A stretch of 16,927 bases of DNA from Pseudazoarcus pumilus_A (GCA_033837965.1 JAJLLM010000037.1:1-16927), one strand, 5' to 3'. Counted from the stretch's first letter, positions 6,263 to 13,969 are shown. Notes: generated by a model not told the origin, from the sequence alone. A program made the numbers and translations.

Positions 6263-7963
6263 ATGCACCGCAGGAACTCCGTCAAGCGTTTTCTCCCCGA
6301 CAGATCCCCGCTGACCTGGAGCGCATTGCTCATCGCCGCGCTCATCGCGATGCCGGTGCTTTCGGTGTTTTCCAATGTGCTGGTCGGCGGGACGTCCGAC
6401 ATCTGGGCGCATCTGGCGTCCACCGTGCTGCCCGAATTCATCCGCAACACCGTCATCCTGTGCATCGTGGTCGGTCTTGGCGTGGCCAGCATCGGCATCG
6501 TCTGCGCCTGGTTCACGACCATGTTCGAATTCCCGGGCCGGCGCATCTTCGAGTGGGCGCTGATCCTGCCGCTGGCCATGCCGGCCTACGTCATGGCGTA
6601 TGCCTACACCGATTTCCTGCAGTTCGTCGGCCCGGTGCAGACCGCGCTGCGCGAGTGGTTCGGCTGGCGTGCGGGCGACTACTGGTTCCCGCCCATCCGC
6701 TCCACCGGCGGCGCCGGCGTGATGTTCTTCTTCGTGCTCTACCCGTATGTCTATCTGCTGGCGCGCACGGCCTTTCTGGAGCGTGCCTCGGGCATGCTCG
6801 AAGTCGGTCGTTCGCTCGGCCTGGGGCCGTGGCGCAGCTTCTTCCAGGTATCGCTGCCGCTGGCACGACCAGCCATCGTGGCCGGTACGGCGCTGGCCTT
6901 GATGGAGACGCTGGCCGACTACGGCACGGTGTCCTACTTCGGTGTGCAGACCTTCACGACGGGCATCTATCGGGCGTGGTTTTCCTTCGGTGATCGTGCG
7001 GCGGCGGCTCAACTGGCGGCGCTGTTGCTGGGCTTCGTCATCCTCGTGCTGGTGCTGGAGCATGCCAGCCGCGGTCGCGCCCGTTTCAACAACACCTCGC
7101 GCCAGGGTGGTGCGCCGATGCGCAGCCGCTTGTACGGCGCGCAGGGCTGGCTGGTGGCGCTGCTGTGTTTCCTGCCCCTGCTTTTCGGCTTCCTGCTGCC
7201 GGGCGGGATGCTGCTGGAGATGGCGCTGCGCGAGGGCGATGCGCAGTTCGGGCCGCGCTTCCTCGCGCTCGCACGCAACAGCTTCGTGCTGGCTTCGGTG
7301 GCGGCGGTCATCGCGGTCGGACTGGCCGTGTTGCTGGCCTATGCCGCACGCCTGTCGCGCTCGGACGTGCCGCGCGCCGGCAACCGCATCGTCGGCCTGG
7401 GCTATGCCGTGCCGGGCTCGGTGATTGCGGTCGGCGTGCTGATCCCGGTCACGCGGGTGGACAATTTCCTGTCCGAGACCTGGCTTGAGCTCTTCGGCGT
7501 CAATCCGGGCCTGTTGCTCACCGGCGGCATTGCGGCGCTGGTGTATGCCTACCTCGCGCGCTTCCTGTCGGTGGCCCTGCAGACGGTGGATGCCAGCCTG
7601 GGCAAGATCACGCCCAACATGGACGATGCTTCACGCATCCTCGGCTACGGCCGCCTTGCCACGCTGTGGCGCGTGCATGTACCGATGCTGCGCGGCAGCC
7701 TGCTGACGGCCGGGCTGCTGGTGTTCGTGGATGTCATGAAGGAACTGCCGGCGACGCTGGTGATGCGACCCTTCAACTTCGATACGCTGGCCACCCAGGC
7801 GCACACGCTGGCAGCGGATGAACGGCTGTCCGAGGCCTCCACGGCGGCGCTGACCATCGTGGCGGTGGGGCTGGTGCCGATGTTCGTGCTGTCGCGACAG
7901 ATCGTGCACAGCCGGCGCGAGCGTCGTGCCCGCCTGGCGCCGGCTGCTTCCGCCGCCGCTTGA
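6263..7963 (+). CDS. fbpB: Iron(III)-type ABC transporter permease, two fused domains (FbpB-like)
   Basis: Inner-membrane permease of 566 residues made of two fused binding-protein-dependent transport domains, the architecture of FbpB/SfuB/AfuB iron permeases. About twelve hydrophobic segments are visible. The first half carries the EAA-type cytoplasmic loop around 180-203 (LEVGRSLGLGPW through SLPLARPA); the second carries the equivalent around 454-478 (DDASRILGYGR through VPMLRGS). The MAYAYTDFLQFVGP segment (111-124) and LMETLADYGTVSYFG are typical of iron permeases. No strong ribosome site precedes the ATG. The partner ATPase is divergent on the left; no periplasmic binding protein (FbpA) gene is in the window. 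The stop lies 5 bases from the convergent dodecin stop. Confidence 0.9.
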   Translation: MHRRNSVKRFLPDRSPLTWSALLIAALIAMPVLSVFSNVLVGGTSDIWAHLASTVLPEFIRNTVILCIVVGLGVASIGIVCAWFTTMFEFPGRRIFEWALILPLAMPAYVMAYAYTDFLQFVGPVQTALREWFGWRAGDYWFPPIRSTGGAGVMFFFVLYPYVYLLARTAFLERASGMLEVGRSLGLGPWRSFFQVSLPLARPAIVAGTALALMETLADYGTVSYFGVQTFTTGIYRAWFSFGDRAAAAQLAALLLGFVILVLVLEHASRGRARFNNTSRQGGAPMRSRLYGAQGWLVALLCFLPLLFGFLLPGGMLLEMALREGDAQFGPRFLALARNSFVLASVAAVIAVGLAVLLAYAARLSRSDVPRAGNRIVGLGYAVPGSVIAVGVLIPVTRVDNFLSETWLELFGVNPGLLLTGGIAALVYAYLARFLSVALQTVDASLGKITPNMDDASRILGYGRLATLWRVHVPMLRGSLLTAGLLVFVDVMKELPATLVMRPFNFDTLATQAHTLAADERLSEASTAALTIVAVGLVPMFVLSRQIVHSRRERRARLAPAASAAA

Positions 7964-7968
7964 GGCGT

Positions 7969-8178
7969 TCAGCTCTCGACGCGGAAGCCGACCTTCAGCT
8001 TGACCTGCCAGTGCGCGATCTTGCCGTCGGCAATGTGGCCGCGGATTTCCGAAGTCTCGAACCAGTCCATGTGACGGATGGATTTCGATGCGGTCTCGAC
8101 CGCATTGCGGATGGCGTCATCCACCCCCACCGTGGAGGAGCCGACGAGTTCGACGAGTTTGTAGACGTGGGCCGACAT
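7969..8178 (-). CDS. Dodecin (flavin-binding protein)
   Basis: Small cytoplasmic protein of 69 residues. Dodecins form hollow dodecamers that bind flavins (FMN, riboflavin or breakdown products) between paired tryptophans, and some also bind coenzyme A. The family pattern is clear: HVYKLVELVGSS at the N-terminus, the helix DDAIRNAVETASKSI, the flavin-stacking Trp39 in MDWFE, and HWQVKLKVGFRVE at the C-terminus with Gln58 in the usual flavin-contact place. An AAGGAG ribosome site (8188-8193) lies 9 bases before the ATG. A TATACT (8212-8217, minus) may be the -10; its -35 position would fall in the terminator of the upstream gene and shows no match. Confidence 0.95.
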   Translation of the reverse strand: MSAHVYKLVELVGSSTVGVDDAIRNAVETASKSIRHMDWFETSEIRGHIADGKIAHWQVKLKVGFRVES

Positions 8179-8231
8179 GGGAGCAGTCTCCTTGAGTTGC
8201 AGGGAGCTTGCAGTATAGGGCCCTCAAGCAA

Positions 8232-8253
8232 TCGGGGCGCCGAAGCGCCCCGA
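8232..8253 (-). terminator. Hairpin terminator of the OmpA-domain gene
   Basis: A perfect 9-base-pair stem, TCGGGGCGC paired with GCGCCCCGA. On the minus strand the loop reads TTCG closed by a C-G pair, the very stable cUUCGg tetraloop. It begins 24 bases after the stop of the OmpA-domain gene and is followed on that strand by ATTGCTTG, a poor U-tract. It is well placed to separate that gene from dodecin. Confidence 0.7.
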
Positions 8254-8277
8254 AGGTGTGCTGCTGAGCTGTGCCGC

Positions 8278-9735
8278 TCAGCGCTCGGCGAGGCGCAACT
8301 CGACGCGCCGGTTGCGCTGTTGGGCCTCGGTGCCGGTGCGTGAATCGATGGGGTGATTGTCGGCGTAGCCGGTGCCGGCAAGGCGGTCGGCCGGGAGGCC
8401 CTGATCGACCAGGAAGCCGACCACGGCCTGGGCACGCGCGGTGGTCAGTTCCTGTTTGTTGGCGAAGCGCGAGATCACGCTGCTCTGGTCGTCGACGTGG
8501 GCGTCGATGCGCAGAATCCAGTCGACCGAGCGCGGGAACTTGGGCACGGCCGTCTTCAGTGCCTCGGCCATGCGGCGCATGTTGCGCAGGCCGGCTTCGC
8601 TGAAGAGGTCCGAGCCACGCTCGAACAGGCCGTCGGCCGGCACGATGAAACGCTGGTCGATCGAGTCGGCACCGGAGCCGTCGCCCAGCGCGGCCCGCAT
8701 TTCTTCATACAGTTCGTGACGCAGCACCGGGAAGGGCTTTTCCGGCGGAGGCGGCGGCAGGGTCTGCACGATGCGCACCTGACGTTCCTGCTCGATGCGG
8801 ATGCGCTCACGCTCGGCCACTTCGGCGCGCAGGGTTTCGAGGTCCTGTTCGGCCTTGTCGGCGCGCTGCGTGTTGCTGGTGGCGTCGGTCTGCGCGGCCG
8901 CCAGGGCGGTCTGCAGCTCGGCAATGCGCTGCTCGCGTGTGGCGACTTCCGCACGGCTGGCCTGCAGGGCTTCGTCGCTGCTCTTGAGCGCAGCGGTGCT
9001 GGCGGCCAGGTCTTTCTCCAGGGCATTGATGCGGGCGGTCGATTCGGCCTGCAGCTTGTCGCGCTCGGCGCGCGTCGCGGTCAGGTCGCGTTCCAGTTCG
9101 GCCATCACCTTGCGGCGGCCTTCCAGTTCGGTGTTGCTGGCAGTGAGGCTCTTGTTGGCGGCATCCAGGTCGGCACGGGTGCGCGTCAGCTGGCCCTCGA
9201 GTTCCTGGATGCGTGCGTCACGTTCGGCGAGCGTCGCGCGCGTTTTGGTCAGCGCTTCGTCGATCTGCACGATGCTCTGGTTACGGATGGCGAGATCGGC
9301 GCGTGCGGCGGCGACGTCCTGCTTGGCCGTCTCCACGCTGGCGCGCGCAGCGGCCATCTCGGATTCGCGGTCCGCCAGCTGGGTTTTCAGGCGCTCGATT
9401 TCGGACTGCGAATCCTGCGAACGGGCGTTGAGCTGCTGTTGCGCTGCGGCCAGTTCGGCACGCAGTCGCTCGACCTCGCCTTCGAGTTCGCGATTGCGCT
9501 GCTCCATGGCAGCCACCGATGCGGAGATGTTGAACGCCAGACCCGGCTGGGCGGCCGTATTCTGGGCCACCTGGAAAGTCGTGGTACTGCGCTCCTCGGC
9601 CGACAGTGCGGTGCTGAGCGTGCCGCCAAAGACCAGCAGGACACCGCAGGCAACAGCCTTGAGCGAGGGCAGGGACGGTGCGCCGACGATTCCGCGACGG
9701 GAATCGAAGCCGCGCGAGGCGGTCAGTTTGGCCAT
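8278..9735 (-). CDS. Envelope protein with long coiled coil and C-terminal OmpA/MotB domain
   Basis: From the ATG at 9735 (GGAG ribosome site 8 bases upstream) it has 485 residues. A hydrophobic segment (about 26-45, ending ALSA) is a signal peptide or membrane anchor after a rather long basic N-terminus. Residues about 74-318 are a continuous Ala/Glu/Arg/Gln-rich coiled coil with no proline between 64 and 327. A proline-rich hinge (PPPPPEKP, 327-334) follows. Residues about 360-485 form an OmpA-like domain: FERGSDLFSEAG at its start, RIDAHVDD (409-416), ELTTARAQAVVGFLVDQG (429-446) with the conserved arginine, and NRRVELRL at the end, which in the family binds peptidoglycan. It probably spans the periplasm from inner membrane to cell wall. 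No motA/exbB-like partner is adjacent. The frame extends upstream to 9873 but those residues are implausible. The specific role is unknown. Confidence 0.85.
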   Translation of the reverse strand: MAKLTASRGFDSRRGIVGAPSLPSLKAVACGVLLVFGGTLSTALSAEERSTTTFQVAQNTAAQPGLAFNISASVAAMEQRNRELEGEVERLRAELAAAQQQLNARSQDSQSEIERLKTQLADRESEMAAARASVETAKQDVAAARADLAIRNQSIVQIDEALTKTRATLAERDARIQELEGQLTRTRADLDAANKSLTASNTELEGRRKVMAELERDLTATRAERDKLQAESTARINALEKDLAASTAALKSSDEALQASRAEVATREQRIAELQTALAAAQTDATSNTQRADKAEQDLETLRAEVAERERIRIEQERQVRIVQTLPPPPPEKPFPVLRHELYEEMRAALGDGSGADSIDQRFIVPADGLFERGSDLFSEAGLRNMRRMAEALKTAVPKFPRSVDWILRIDAHVDDQSSVISRFANKQELTTARAQAVVGFLVDQGLPADRLAGTGYADNHPIDSRTGTEAQQRNRRVELRLAER

Positions 9736-9983
9736 GAGGATGACTCCGTTCAAAGTGACGTTCCTGATTCGGACGCCGTGCTGCGGTGGCAGGCTCCGGG
9801 GCAGCAGCGAGTGTAGCCCGAAAACATCCCGTAACCATGCATCGGGGCGCCAGCCGGGCGTCATTCCGGACAATCATGGCCGGTTGTTGCGCGCCTGCAA
9901 CCCTCCGTGGCGAGGGCGGGAACCGAGTTGCGGGCGAGGCAGTCGCAGCGACGTCTCCGGATACATTGTCAGTGAGGACTCAC

Positions 9984-11111
9984 ATGAAGCGTTCCAGCCT
10001 GTTTTCATGGATGCTGCGCGGCGCCAGCGCACTCCTGCTGTGCCTGGCCGCGGCAGCGCATGCGGCCGACGCCGTACGCGTCGTCGAGGTGGCTCGCGGC
10101 CTGCAGACGCCGTGGTCGCTGGCGTTCCTGCCGGACGGCCGCATGCTGGTCAGCGAGCGCGCGGGGAGCCTGCATCTGGTGGGCGTCGACGGGGTCGTTT
10201 CGCCCCCGCTCTCCGGTGTGCCCAAAGTACATGCGCAGGGGCAGGGCGGCCTGCTGGATGTGGTGCTGAGTCCGGATTTCGCCACCGACGGGCGCATCTA
10301 TTTCAGCTATGCCGAGCCGACCGCGCGCGGTGCGCGTACCGCCGTGGCCAGCGCTCGCCTCGACGCCTCGGCCATGCGTCTGGAGGATGTGCGCACGGTG
10401 TTCGCGCAGCGCGATGACCCGGGCGGCGGACATCACTTCGGCTCGCGCCTGGCCTTTGCACGCGATGGCTCGTTGTTCGTCACGCTGGGGGACCGCAATA
10501 CGCAGCGTGAGCGCTCGCAGTCGCTCGACAGCCATCTCGGCAAGATCGTGCGGGTCATGCCCGACGGCAGCGTGCCGGCTGACAACCCCTTTGTCGGTCG
10601 CAAGGATGCCTTGCCCGAGGTGTGGTCCTACGGCCACCGCAACGTGCAGGGCGCGACCATCCACCCGGAGACCGGCGTGCTGTGGACCCACGAGCACGGC
10701 CCGCGCGGCGGTGACGAAGTGAATATCGGCAAGGCGGGCGCCAACTACGGCTGGCCGGACGTGACCTACGGGCGCGACTACATCACGCGTCTGCCGTTCG
10801 GCGATGCCACCGAGCGGGCCGGTGTCGAGGCGCCGGTGCACTACTGGGTACCGACCTCGATTGCGCCGGCCGGCATGGTCTTCCACTCGGGCAAGGTATG
10901 GCCGCAGTGGAAGGGCGATCTCTTCATCGGCGCACTGCGCGGCCAGATGCTGGTGCGGCTGGAAATGGACGGAGACCGCGTGGTGGCCGAGCACCGCATG
11001 CTCGAAAAACCGGGTTTCCGCATCCGCGATGTGCGCGAGGGGCCGGACGGTCGCCTGTACCTGCTGGATGAAACCAATGGCCGCATCCTGCGGCTGGAGC
11101 CGCGCTCCTAG
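9984..11111 (+). CDS. Soluble PQQ-dependent aldose sugar dehydrogenase (YliI/Asd type)
   Basis: Periplasmic six-bladed beta-propeller of the glucose/sorbosone dehydrogenase family, which oxidises aldose sugars with PQQ in E. coli YliI. From the ATG at 9984 (GAGG ribosome site 6 bases upstream) it has 375 residues (YliI 371). A signal peptide with basic start, hydrophobic core and AHA cleavage motif ends near 27. Family landmarks: LQTPWSLAFLPDGRMLVSER (40-59), GGLLDVVLSPDF (88-99), GGGHHFGSRLAF (147-158) with the likely catalytic histidine, SYGHRNVQG (215-223), WTHEHGPRGGDE (234-245) and NYGWP (254-258). A frame reaching back to 9786 lacks a sensible start. No PQQ synthesis genes are in view. 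The natural substrate is not known. Confidence 0.9.
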   Translation: MKRSSLFSWMLRGASALLLCLAAAAHAADAVRVVEVARGLQTPWSLAFLPDGRMLVSERAGSLHLVGVDGVVSPPLSGVPKVHAQGQGGLLDVVLSPDFATDGRIYFSYAEPTARGARTAVASARLDASAMRLEDVRTVFAQRDDPGGGHHFGSRLAFARDGSLFVTLGDRNTQRERSQSLDSHLGKIVRVMPDGSVPADNPFVGRKDALPEVWSYGHRNVQGATIHPETGVLWTHEHGPRGGDEVNIGKAGANYGWPDVTYGRDYITRLPFGDATERAGVEAPVHYWVPTSIAPAGMVFHSGKVWPQWKGDLFIGALRGQMLVRLEMDGDRVVAEHRMLEKPGFRIRDVREGPDGRLYLLDETNGRILRLEPRS

Positions 11112-11120
11112 GCCTCAGGC

Positions 11121-11489
11121 TCAGCCCAGCGTGCGACGAAAGTCCGCGGCGATCTGCCAGGCGCGGCGTTCCTCGCTGGAAGCGGCGTAGCGGCGTGCCT
11201 CTTCCGCATCCATGGCGAGCAGGGTGTCGAGCATGCGCGAGAGATGGGTGTGCTGGGGCAGGGTGGGGCCGAGGTACAGCACCACGTCGCCGCGCTGGAT
11301 GAGGACGGTGGGGAAACTCTCGATGTCGAGGGCTTCCGGCCATTCGGGCTGATCCTCGATGTCCACCCAGTGAAAGCGTGCGGCAGGGTGGCCGCCCGAG
11401 AGCGCTTCAAACCCGTCGCGGTAGTCCCGGCAGACGCCGCACCATTCGGCACACAGGCACATCACCAGGGCGTCGGAGGTGTCGGACAT
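11121..11489 (-). CDS. Thioredoxin-fold protein with CGVC active site
   Basis: A 122-residue cytoplasmic protein with no signal peptide. The redox motif WCGVC (Cys17, Cys20) follows the first beta strand, and the cis-proline motif FPT (59-61) is in the normal place, so it should be a working thiol-disulfide protein. The dipeptide GV between the cysteines differs from GP of thioredoxin and predicts a different redox potential. The C-terminal 30 residues, rich in Glu, Arg and Ala, are extra. It converges with the aldose dehydrogenase gene, with 9 bases between stops. A 45-base inverted repeat lies just upstream of its start. Its partner is not known. Confidence 0.85.
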   Translation of the reverse strand: MSDTSDALVMCLCAEWCGVCRDYRDGFEALSGGHPAARFHWVDIEDQPEWPEALDIESFPTVLIQRGDVVLYLGPTLPQHTHLSRMLDTLLAMDAEEARRYAASSEERRAWQIAADFRRTLG

Positions 11490-11504
11490 GATCGGCTTGC
11501 AGGT

Positions 11505-11549
11505 GTTTGCGGATGGTGACGGAGCCTAGCAGCGTCACCGCCCGCAAAC
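11505..11549. repeat. Long inverted repeat between the permease and thioredoxin-like genes
   Basis: Arms of 17 bases, GTTTGCGG-AT-GGTGACG (11505-11521) and CGTCACC-GC-CCGCAAAC (11533-11549), pair at 15 of 17 positions around an 11-base loop. The two unpaired steps are an A.C and a T.G opposition. On the minus strand it starts 21 bases after the permease stop and ends 15 bases before the thioredoxin-like start. There is no T-run on either side. It may be a terminator of the permease transcript, an RNA structure in the thioredoxin-like leader, or an operator; a TGCTAGGCT (extended -10 like, minus) sits at its centre. Confidence 0.7.
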
Positions 11550-11570
11550 CATGGCGGCCGGGTTATTTGC

Positions 11571-12938
11571 TTATTTCGTTGCGGCGGCAAGTGGCCGGCG
11601 ATGCATGCGCAACAGCGGCACCCCTGCGCACAGCACCAGCAAGCCCAGCCATGCTCCGGCACCGGCGTACTGCACGCTGGACCAGAACAGCCCCAGACAG
11701 ACCGCCGCGAACAGCAGGGGCGGCAGCGGATACAGCGGCACTCGGAAGGGCCGCGGACGCTGCGGGTCGCGGTGGCGCAGCGCCATCAGGCCGATGGCGG
11801 TGAGGAACATGAAGAGCCAGAACACCGGAGCGGTGTAGGCCACCATGGCCTCGATGCCGTTGCGGTTGAAGGCGCCGAAGCCGATCAGCGCCAGCGTGAT
11901 CACGCATTGCACGATCAGCGCACGCGCGGGCGTTGAGCCGCGGTCCTTCCAGGCGGCGAGGAAATGCAGCTGCGGGATGTCGCGCCCCAGTGCGTAGTAC
12001 ACCCGTGCGCCGGTGAGGATGGTGGCGTTGATGGTGCTCAGCGCGGCAATGCAGACCATCAGCGACAGGCCCACCGCGGCCGCTTCGCCAAAGGCGATGC
12101 GCATCAGTTCGGCGCCCACGGCGTTGGTCTGACGCAGGCCCTGCAGGCCGAAGATGTGCAGATAGGCGTAATTCGCCAGCAGATAGACGGCGGTCACCAC
12201 CAGCGTGCCGACCAGCAGCACGCGCGGCATGTTGCGATGCGGGTCACGCAGCTCGCCCGACAGGTAGGCGGCCTCGTTCCAGCCGCCGTAGGTCAGCAGC
12301 ACGAAGACCATGCCCATGCCGAGCATGCCGGCCGGGTTGCCGGTGATGGCACTCTGTTCGATCACGCTTTGCGCCGGCGCACCGGTGGCGACCACGCCTG
12401 CCGCAACAACTGCCAGCAAGGCAAGCACGGTGAGCGCCGAGAACACGATCTGGATGCGCTTGGAGCCATGCGTGCCAGCGATGTTGAGCGCGGTCAGCAG
12501 GGCTACCGCGAAGGCGCCGTGCAACGCGACCCCCCAGGCGCCGAGCGGCAGCAACTGGTTGGCGTATTCGCCATAGATGAAGGCCACTGCGGCGATCGAG
12601 CCGGTCTGGATGACCGAACCGCGCGCCCAGGCGAACAGCAGGGCCACGAAGGGCCCCCAGGCACGGTGCAGGAAGTGGTACTCGCCCCCAGTGTGCGGCC
12701 AGGCCGAGCCGAGTTCGGCGTAGCACAGCGCGCCCAGCAGCATCACCACGCCGCCGGCCAGCCACAGTCCCATGTAGGTGCCGGGGCTGTCGCTGAACTG
12801 CGCGACCAGCGGCGGGAAGCCGAAGATGCCGATGCCGATGACCACGCCGACCAGCACGGCCACACCGTCGAGCACGGAAAGGCCGGCGCTCGGGCCGGCC
12901 GTGGGGCAGTCGTGCCCGTCCTCAGATGCGTTCTGCAT
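11571..12938 (-). CDS. APC-family amino-acid permease
   Basis: Inner-membrane transporter of 455 residues with about twelve hydrophobic helices. The first helix carries VGVVIGIGIFGFPPLV (31-46), the glycine-rich unwound substrate-binding segment of the amino acid-polyamine-organocation superfamily. AELGSAWPHTGGEYHFLHRAWGP, in the second helix and the following loop, and the central YGGWNEAAYLSGELRDPHRNMP segment are also typical, closest to the LAT/SteT-type exchangers. The substrate cannot be read from sequence. The first 17 bases overlap the 3' end of the exported methyltransferase-fold gene, with an AAGG ribosome site 6 bases before the ATG, so the two are probably cotranscribed. Confidence 0.88.
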   Translation of the reverse strand: MQNASEDGHDCPTAGPSAGLSVLDGVAVLVGVVIGIGIFGFPPLVAQFSDSPGTYMGLWLAGGVVMLLGALCYAELGSAWPHTGGEYHFLHRAWGPFVALLFAWARGSVIQTGSIAAVAFIYGEYANQLLPLGAWGVALHGAFAVALLTALNIAGTHGSKRIQIVFSALTVLALLAVVAAGVVATGAPAQSVIEQSAITGNPAGMLGMGMVFVLLTYGGWNEAAYLSGELRDPHRNMPRVLLVGTLVVTAVYLLANYAYLHIFGLQGLRQTNAVGAELMRIAFGEAAAVGLSLMVCIAALSTINATILTGARVYYALGRDIPQLHFLAAWKDRGSTPARALIVQCVITLALIGFGAFNRNGIEAMVAYTAPVFWLFMFLTAIGLMALRHRDPQRPRPFRVPLYPLPPLLFAAVCLGLFWSSVQYAGAGAWLGLLVLCAGVPLLRMHRRPLAAATK

Positions 12939-13767
12939 GCCAGCCTTCGATCACGCCTTTGCCCGGCAGGGGCGAAATGGAGTCGCCGTCGACACGCCCC
13001 AGATAGTGCTCGTCGGCGACGCTGAAACGGATCTCGGGGCCTGCGAGTTCGGCGAAGGCCACCGGCACGGCGCGTTGATCCATCACGCTCATGCCTTCGA
13101 GGCGTTGGAAGTTCTGCTTGAACTCCACCGTGAAGGCCGAACCGTCGGTCTTCGTGACACGCCAGTTGCCATTCACGCGCGCCGGCACCACCCATTTGTA
13201 GATGTAGCGGCCCTGCACCTTGCGCCATTGATCGGGCGGCCAGTCGCCCATGTCGAAGGAGTGGGACACCACCCGCGTACCCGGCCGCAGCTTTTCGAGA
13301 ATGGTCGGCCGCAGGTCGAGGTTGATCGACGGCAACAGGTACATGGTCAGCACGTCGACGTCGGAAAAGTCCATCTCGTAGAGGTTGCCGCGCACGAAGC
13401 TGACGCGCTCCTCGACGCCGGCCTTGCGCGCATTCTCGTTGGCCTCGGCGATGCGCTCGGGGTCGATGTCCACGCCCATGGCGCGCTTCACGCTCCAGTC
13501 ACGGGCGGCGGCGACGACGATGCGTCCGTCCCCCGAACCGAGGTCGATGACGTAGTCGTCCGGCTGCACCTCGGCCATTTCCAGCATGCGATACACCGCC
13601 GTGTCCGGCGTGGGGACGTAGGGCACGTCGAGCATGGGCGGCAGGTTGTCGCGTGGCGGCTCGCCCGAAGGCTCGGCAATGTCGGCCGTGACGGTGCTGC
13701 AGGCAAGGGCCAGCAACAGTGCGGCAGCGCTACGCCAATGGAGCGCATCTGGAAGGAGTCGGTGCAT
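12922..13767 (-). CDS. Exported SAM-dependent methyltransferase-fold protein
   Basis: From the ATG at 13767 (GGAG ribosome site 7 bases upstream) it has 281 residues. Residues 1-28 look like a Sec signal peptide: basic start, hydrophobic SAAALLLALAC, and VTA before DIAEP. Residues about 50-175 are a class I methyltransferase Rossmann domain with motif I VIDLGSGDGRIVVAAA (73-88), an acidic residue at the end of strand 2 (GVDIDPE, 98-104) and a DVDVLTMYLLPS strand-4 region (137-147); DLGSG recalls Dot1-type and ribosomal methyltransferases. Residues about 185-275 are a beta-rich extension I do not recognise. A cytoplasmic cofactor fold behind a signal peptide is odd. The alternative start at 13878 has no ribosome site. 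The substrate is unknown. Confidence 0.8.
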   Translation of the reverse strand: MHRLLPDALHWRSAAALLLALACSTVTADIAEPSGEPPRDNLPPMLDVPYVPTPDTAVYRMLEMAEVQPDDYVIDLGSGDGRIVVAAARDWSVKRAMGVDIDPERIAEANENARKAGVEERVSFVRGNLYEMDFSDVDVLTMYLLPSINLDLRPTILEKLRPGTRVVSHSFDMGDWPPDQWRKVQGRYIYKWVVPARVNGNWRVTKTDGSAFTVEFKQNFQRLEGMSVMDQRAVPVAFAELAGPEIRFSVADEHYLGRVDGDSISPLPGKGVIEGWHAERI

Positions 13768-13969
13768 GCGTCTTCTCCGGTATTGTTGTTCGCATCGAGG
13801 GGCGCTGCCGGCCTGTCGGATCCCCACCCGTCTCGCCGTCTGCGCTGGCGCAGAGTAGCAGATCGCCGTGTCCCGCAAGCGTCCTCATGGCGGCGTGCGA
13901 CTTGCCCCATGCGGCGGCTTGACGCACATTACACGGGAGCTTCTGAATGCCTTACGGAGAAGTGGTTCC

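Noticed and set aside
4914..6314. 466-residue plus-strand open frame across the fbpC region
   Set aside because: It lies fully antisense to a clear ABC ATPase with all catalytic motifs. Its translation has no recognisable domain and the composition typical of the reverse frame of a GC-rich gene.
9810..9815. TACACT on the minus strand as the -10 of the OmpA-domain gene
   Set aside because: The hexamer is acceptable but no -35 better than 3 of 6 lies at 16-18 bases, so it was not listed as a promoter.
8353..10417. Two long plus-strand frames (487 and 540 residues) over the OmpA-domain gene
   Set aside because: They mirror the Ala/Arg/Glu-rich coiled coil on the other strand. The translations are low-complexity Ser/Arg or Gly/Ala runs, and no ribosome site supports either; the second also crosses into the start of the aldose dehydrogenase gene in a different frame.
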